Source: Candidatus Gallibacteroides avistercoris (GTDB taxonomy: Bacteria; Bacteroidota; Bacteroidia; Bacteroidales; CHK158-818). Taken from it: a stretch of 7,276 nt of DNA. The stretch is taken from positions 1 to 7,276 of the forward strand of contig DVNA01000091.1 of NCBI GenBank assembly GCA_018714665.1, in the 5' to 3' direction. Below, piece by piece: positions 6,754 through 7,276 of this stretch (its first letter is position 1; each line of letters opens with the position of its first letter). Both the position numbers and the translations under genes were made by a program. The notes below the pieces were generated by a model. That model was not told where the DNA came from. It made no database searches and saw only the letters and a list, made by a program, of their open reading frames with translations.

Positions 6754-6959
6754 ATATTAAACCTTATTTAACAATAAAAATCTTATAAAATTGCACAATA
6801 AGATAAACAATCGTAATAAATATTGGGCACAGGCAAAGAGCATCACAGTTGTACGACATTAATTATCAATATCATAATTCACAAAACAAGTTCTAACCAG
6901 ACAAAGTATATCGACATACAAAACTTTGTTGAATCGGTTTTCTCTTATAAAAATTTCGA
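6754..6959. other. AT-rich divergent intergenic region with inverted repeats
   Basis: No gene is seen between the regulator leader and the glmS promoter. The stretch is strongly AT-rich and contains three perfect inverted repeats: ATCTTAT (6780-6786) with ATAAGAT (6798-6804), AATTAT (6861-6866) with ATAATT (6874-6879), and ACAAAGT (6901-6907) with ACTTTGT (6923-6929). The last lies just upstream of the glmS promoter and could be a regulator site. Repeats this short also arise by chance in AT-rich DNA. Confidence 0.45.
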
Positions 6960-6967
6960 TACCTTTG
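6960..6967 (+). promoter_or_regulatory. Bacteroidales -7 promoter box for glmS
   Basis: TACCTTTG matches TAnnTTTG exactly. A weak T-rich -33 candidate (GTTT at 6937-6940) sits 19 bases upstream. Transcription would start near 6971-6975, leaving a leader of about 130 bases before the glmS ATG. Confidence 0.55.
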
Positions 6968-6981
6968 ACAATCAAAAGGAA

Positions 6982-7016
6982 CAGATATGAATATTTCTAT
7001 TCTTCTTGAATATCTG
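6982..7016 (+). repeat. Possible leader hairpin over the small ORF start
   Basis: CAGATAT (6982-6988) and ATATCTG (7010-7016) are a perfect 7-base inverted repeat. In RNA the stem would cover the first two bases of the leader ORF start codon. A competing inner stem, TATTC (6998-7002) with GAATA (7008-7012), shares bases with it, so the two cannot form together. Both are A/U-rich and of modest stability. Confidence 0.3.
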
Positions 7017-7136
7017 AACAAATATGATGGATCTCTTTCTATCAATCATCTATTTTTATTAAAACCAGATTCTTTCTTAAACTTTAAAAAATTAACTGCT
7101 TATGTGTGGAATCGTTGGATATATAGGATACCGTAA
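6987..7136 (+). CDS. Possible 49-codon leader ORF overlapping the start of glmS
   Basis: An ATG at 6987 opens a 49-codon frame starting MNISILLEYLNKYDG and ending WNRWIYRIP with a TAA at 7134-7136, 35 bases inside glmS in a different frame. AAAAGGA at 6974-6980 lies 6 bases before the ATG, a better SD than glmS itself has, and the predicted start site is just upstream. The peptide resembles nothing I recognise and has no signal or membrane segment. Its AT-rich codons could simply reflect the base composition of the leader. If translated, it could couple to or limit glmS translation; otherwise this is a plain 5' UTR. It is reported as a possibility only. Confidence 0.25.
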   Translation: MNISILLEYLNKYDGSLSINHLFLLKPDSFLNFKKLTAYVWNRWIYRIP

Positions 7137-7276
7137 AGCCCAAGAAGTTTTGCTGCAAGGTCTTCACCGGCTGGAATACCGCGGATACGACAGTGCCGGG
7201 ATAGCCGTGATCAAAGAAGATGGCACATTGAACATATACAAAGCCAAAGGGAAAGTTTCCAATCTGGAAACGATCA
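7102..7276 (+). CDS. glmS: Glutamine--fructose-6-phosphate aminotransferase (isomerizing), 5' part
   Basis: Only the first 58 codons are in the window. They begin MCGIVGYIG, where Cys2 becomes the N-terminal nucleophile of the class II glutamine amidotransferase domain once Met1 is removed. They continue with the family motif HRLEYRGYDSAG (residues 22-33). GlmS makes glucosamine-6-phosphate from fructose-6-phosphate and glutamine, the first committed step to UDP-GlcNAc for peptidoglycan and lipopolysaccharide, in the cytoplasm. Since Cys2 must directly follow the initiator Met, the start is certain. No clear SD precedes it; the upstream bases are A/T-rich, common in Bacteroidetes. It is divergent from the efflux operon and functionally unrelated. 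The sequence is open at the right edge. Confidence 0.96.
   Translation, partial: MCGIVGYIGYRKAQEVLLQGLHRLEYRGYDSAGIAVIKEDGTLNIYKAKGKVSNLETI

Noticed and set aside
6754..6959. A transcription terminator in the intergenic region
   Set aside because: The flanking genes diverge, so no terminator is expected, and the repeats lack G/C-rich stems followed by T-runs.
6965..6970. TTGACA as an E. coli type -35 box
   Set aside because: No well-spaced -10 box follows, and it overlaps the better-fitting Bacteroidales box TACCTTTG.
6968..7101. A glmS ribozyme in the leader
   Set aside because: That ribozyme is a compact pseudoknotted element known from Firmicutes. This leader is short and AT-rich and lacks comparable G/C-rich stems.

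Overview
The window looks like a chromosomal segment from a Bacteroidales bacterium (Bacteroides/Parabacteroides type; genus not resolved). The reasons are the intergenic -7 boxes of the form TAnnTTTG, weak or absent Shine-Dalgarno sites before several genes, an 'SLSA|Q' signal-peptide end typical of the group, and moderate-GC genes around a very AT-rich intergenic region. No mobile element, CRISPR array, tRNA or rRNA was seen.

Layout: bases 7-6663 hold one tightly packed minus-strand operon, read from right to left. Its genes are a TetR-family regulator (start best placed at 6663), a TolC-like outer membrane factor, an HlyD-type periplasmic adaptor with a lipoprotein signal, two separate ABC ATPases, and two ABC-2 type permeases. 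Gaps are 22 bp or less and two junctions are 4-bp ATGA overlaps. Gene order matches the E. coli ybiH(cecR)-ybhG-ybhF-ybhS-ybhR locus as I remember it, with two differences: the double-ATPase YbhF is split into two genes here, and a dedicated TolC-like gene is inserted after the regulator. The operon therefore encodes every part of a tripartite ABC efflux pump plus its own regulator. The substrate cannot be read from the sequence.

Bases 6664-7101 form an AT-rich divergent intergenic region. It holds a promoter for the operon (TATTTTTG on the minus strand), overlapping inverted repeats at the predicted start site that are good candidates for the TetR operator, a promoter for the divergent gene (TACCTTTG on the plus strand), several further inverted repeats, and a possible 49-codon leader ORF. 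The plus-strand gene beginning at 7102 is the 5' end of glmS, which runs off the window.

The most interesting signal is the division of labour between the two ATPases. The first lacks the Q-loop glutamine and switch histidine, and the second lacks a proper LSGGQ signature. All three losses fall on the same composite ATP site of a predicted heterodimer, leaving one canonical and one degenerate site. The system belongs to a recognisable family, and I do not claim a wholly new system.
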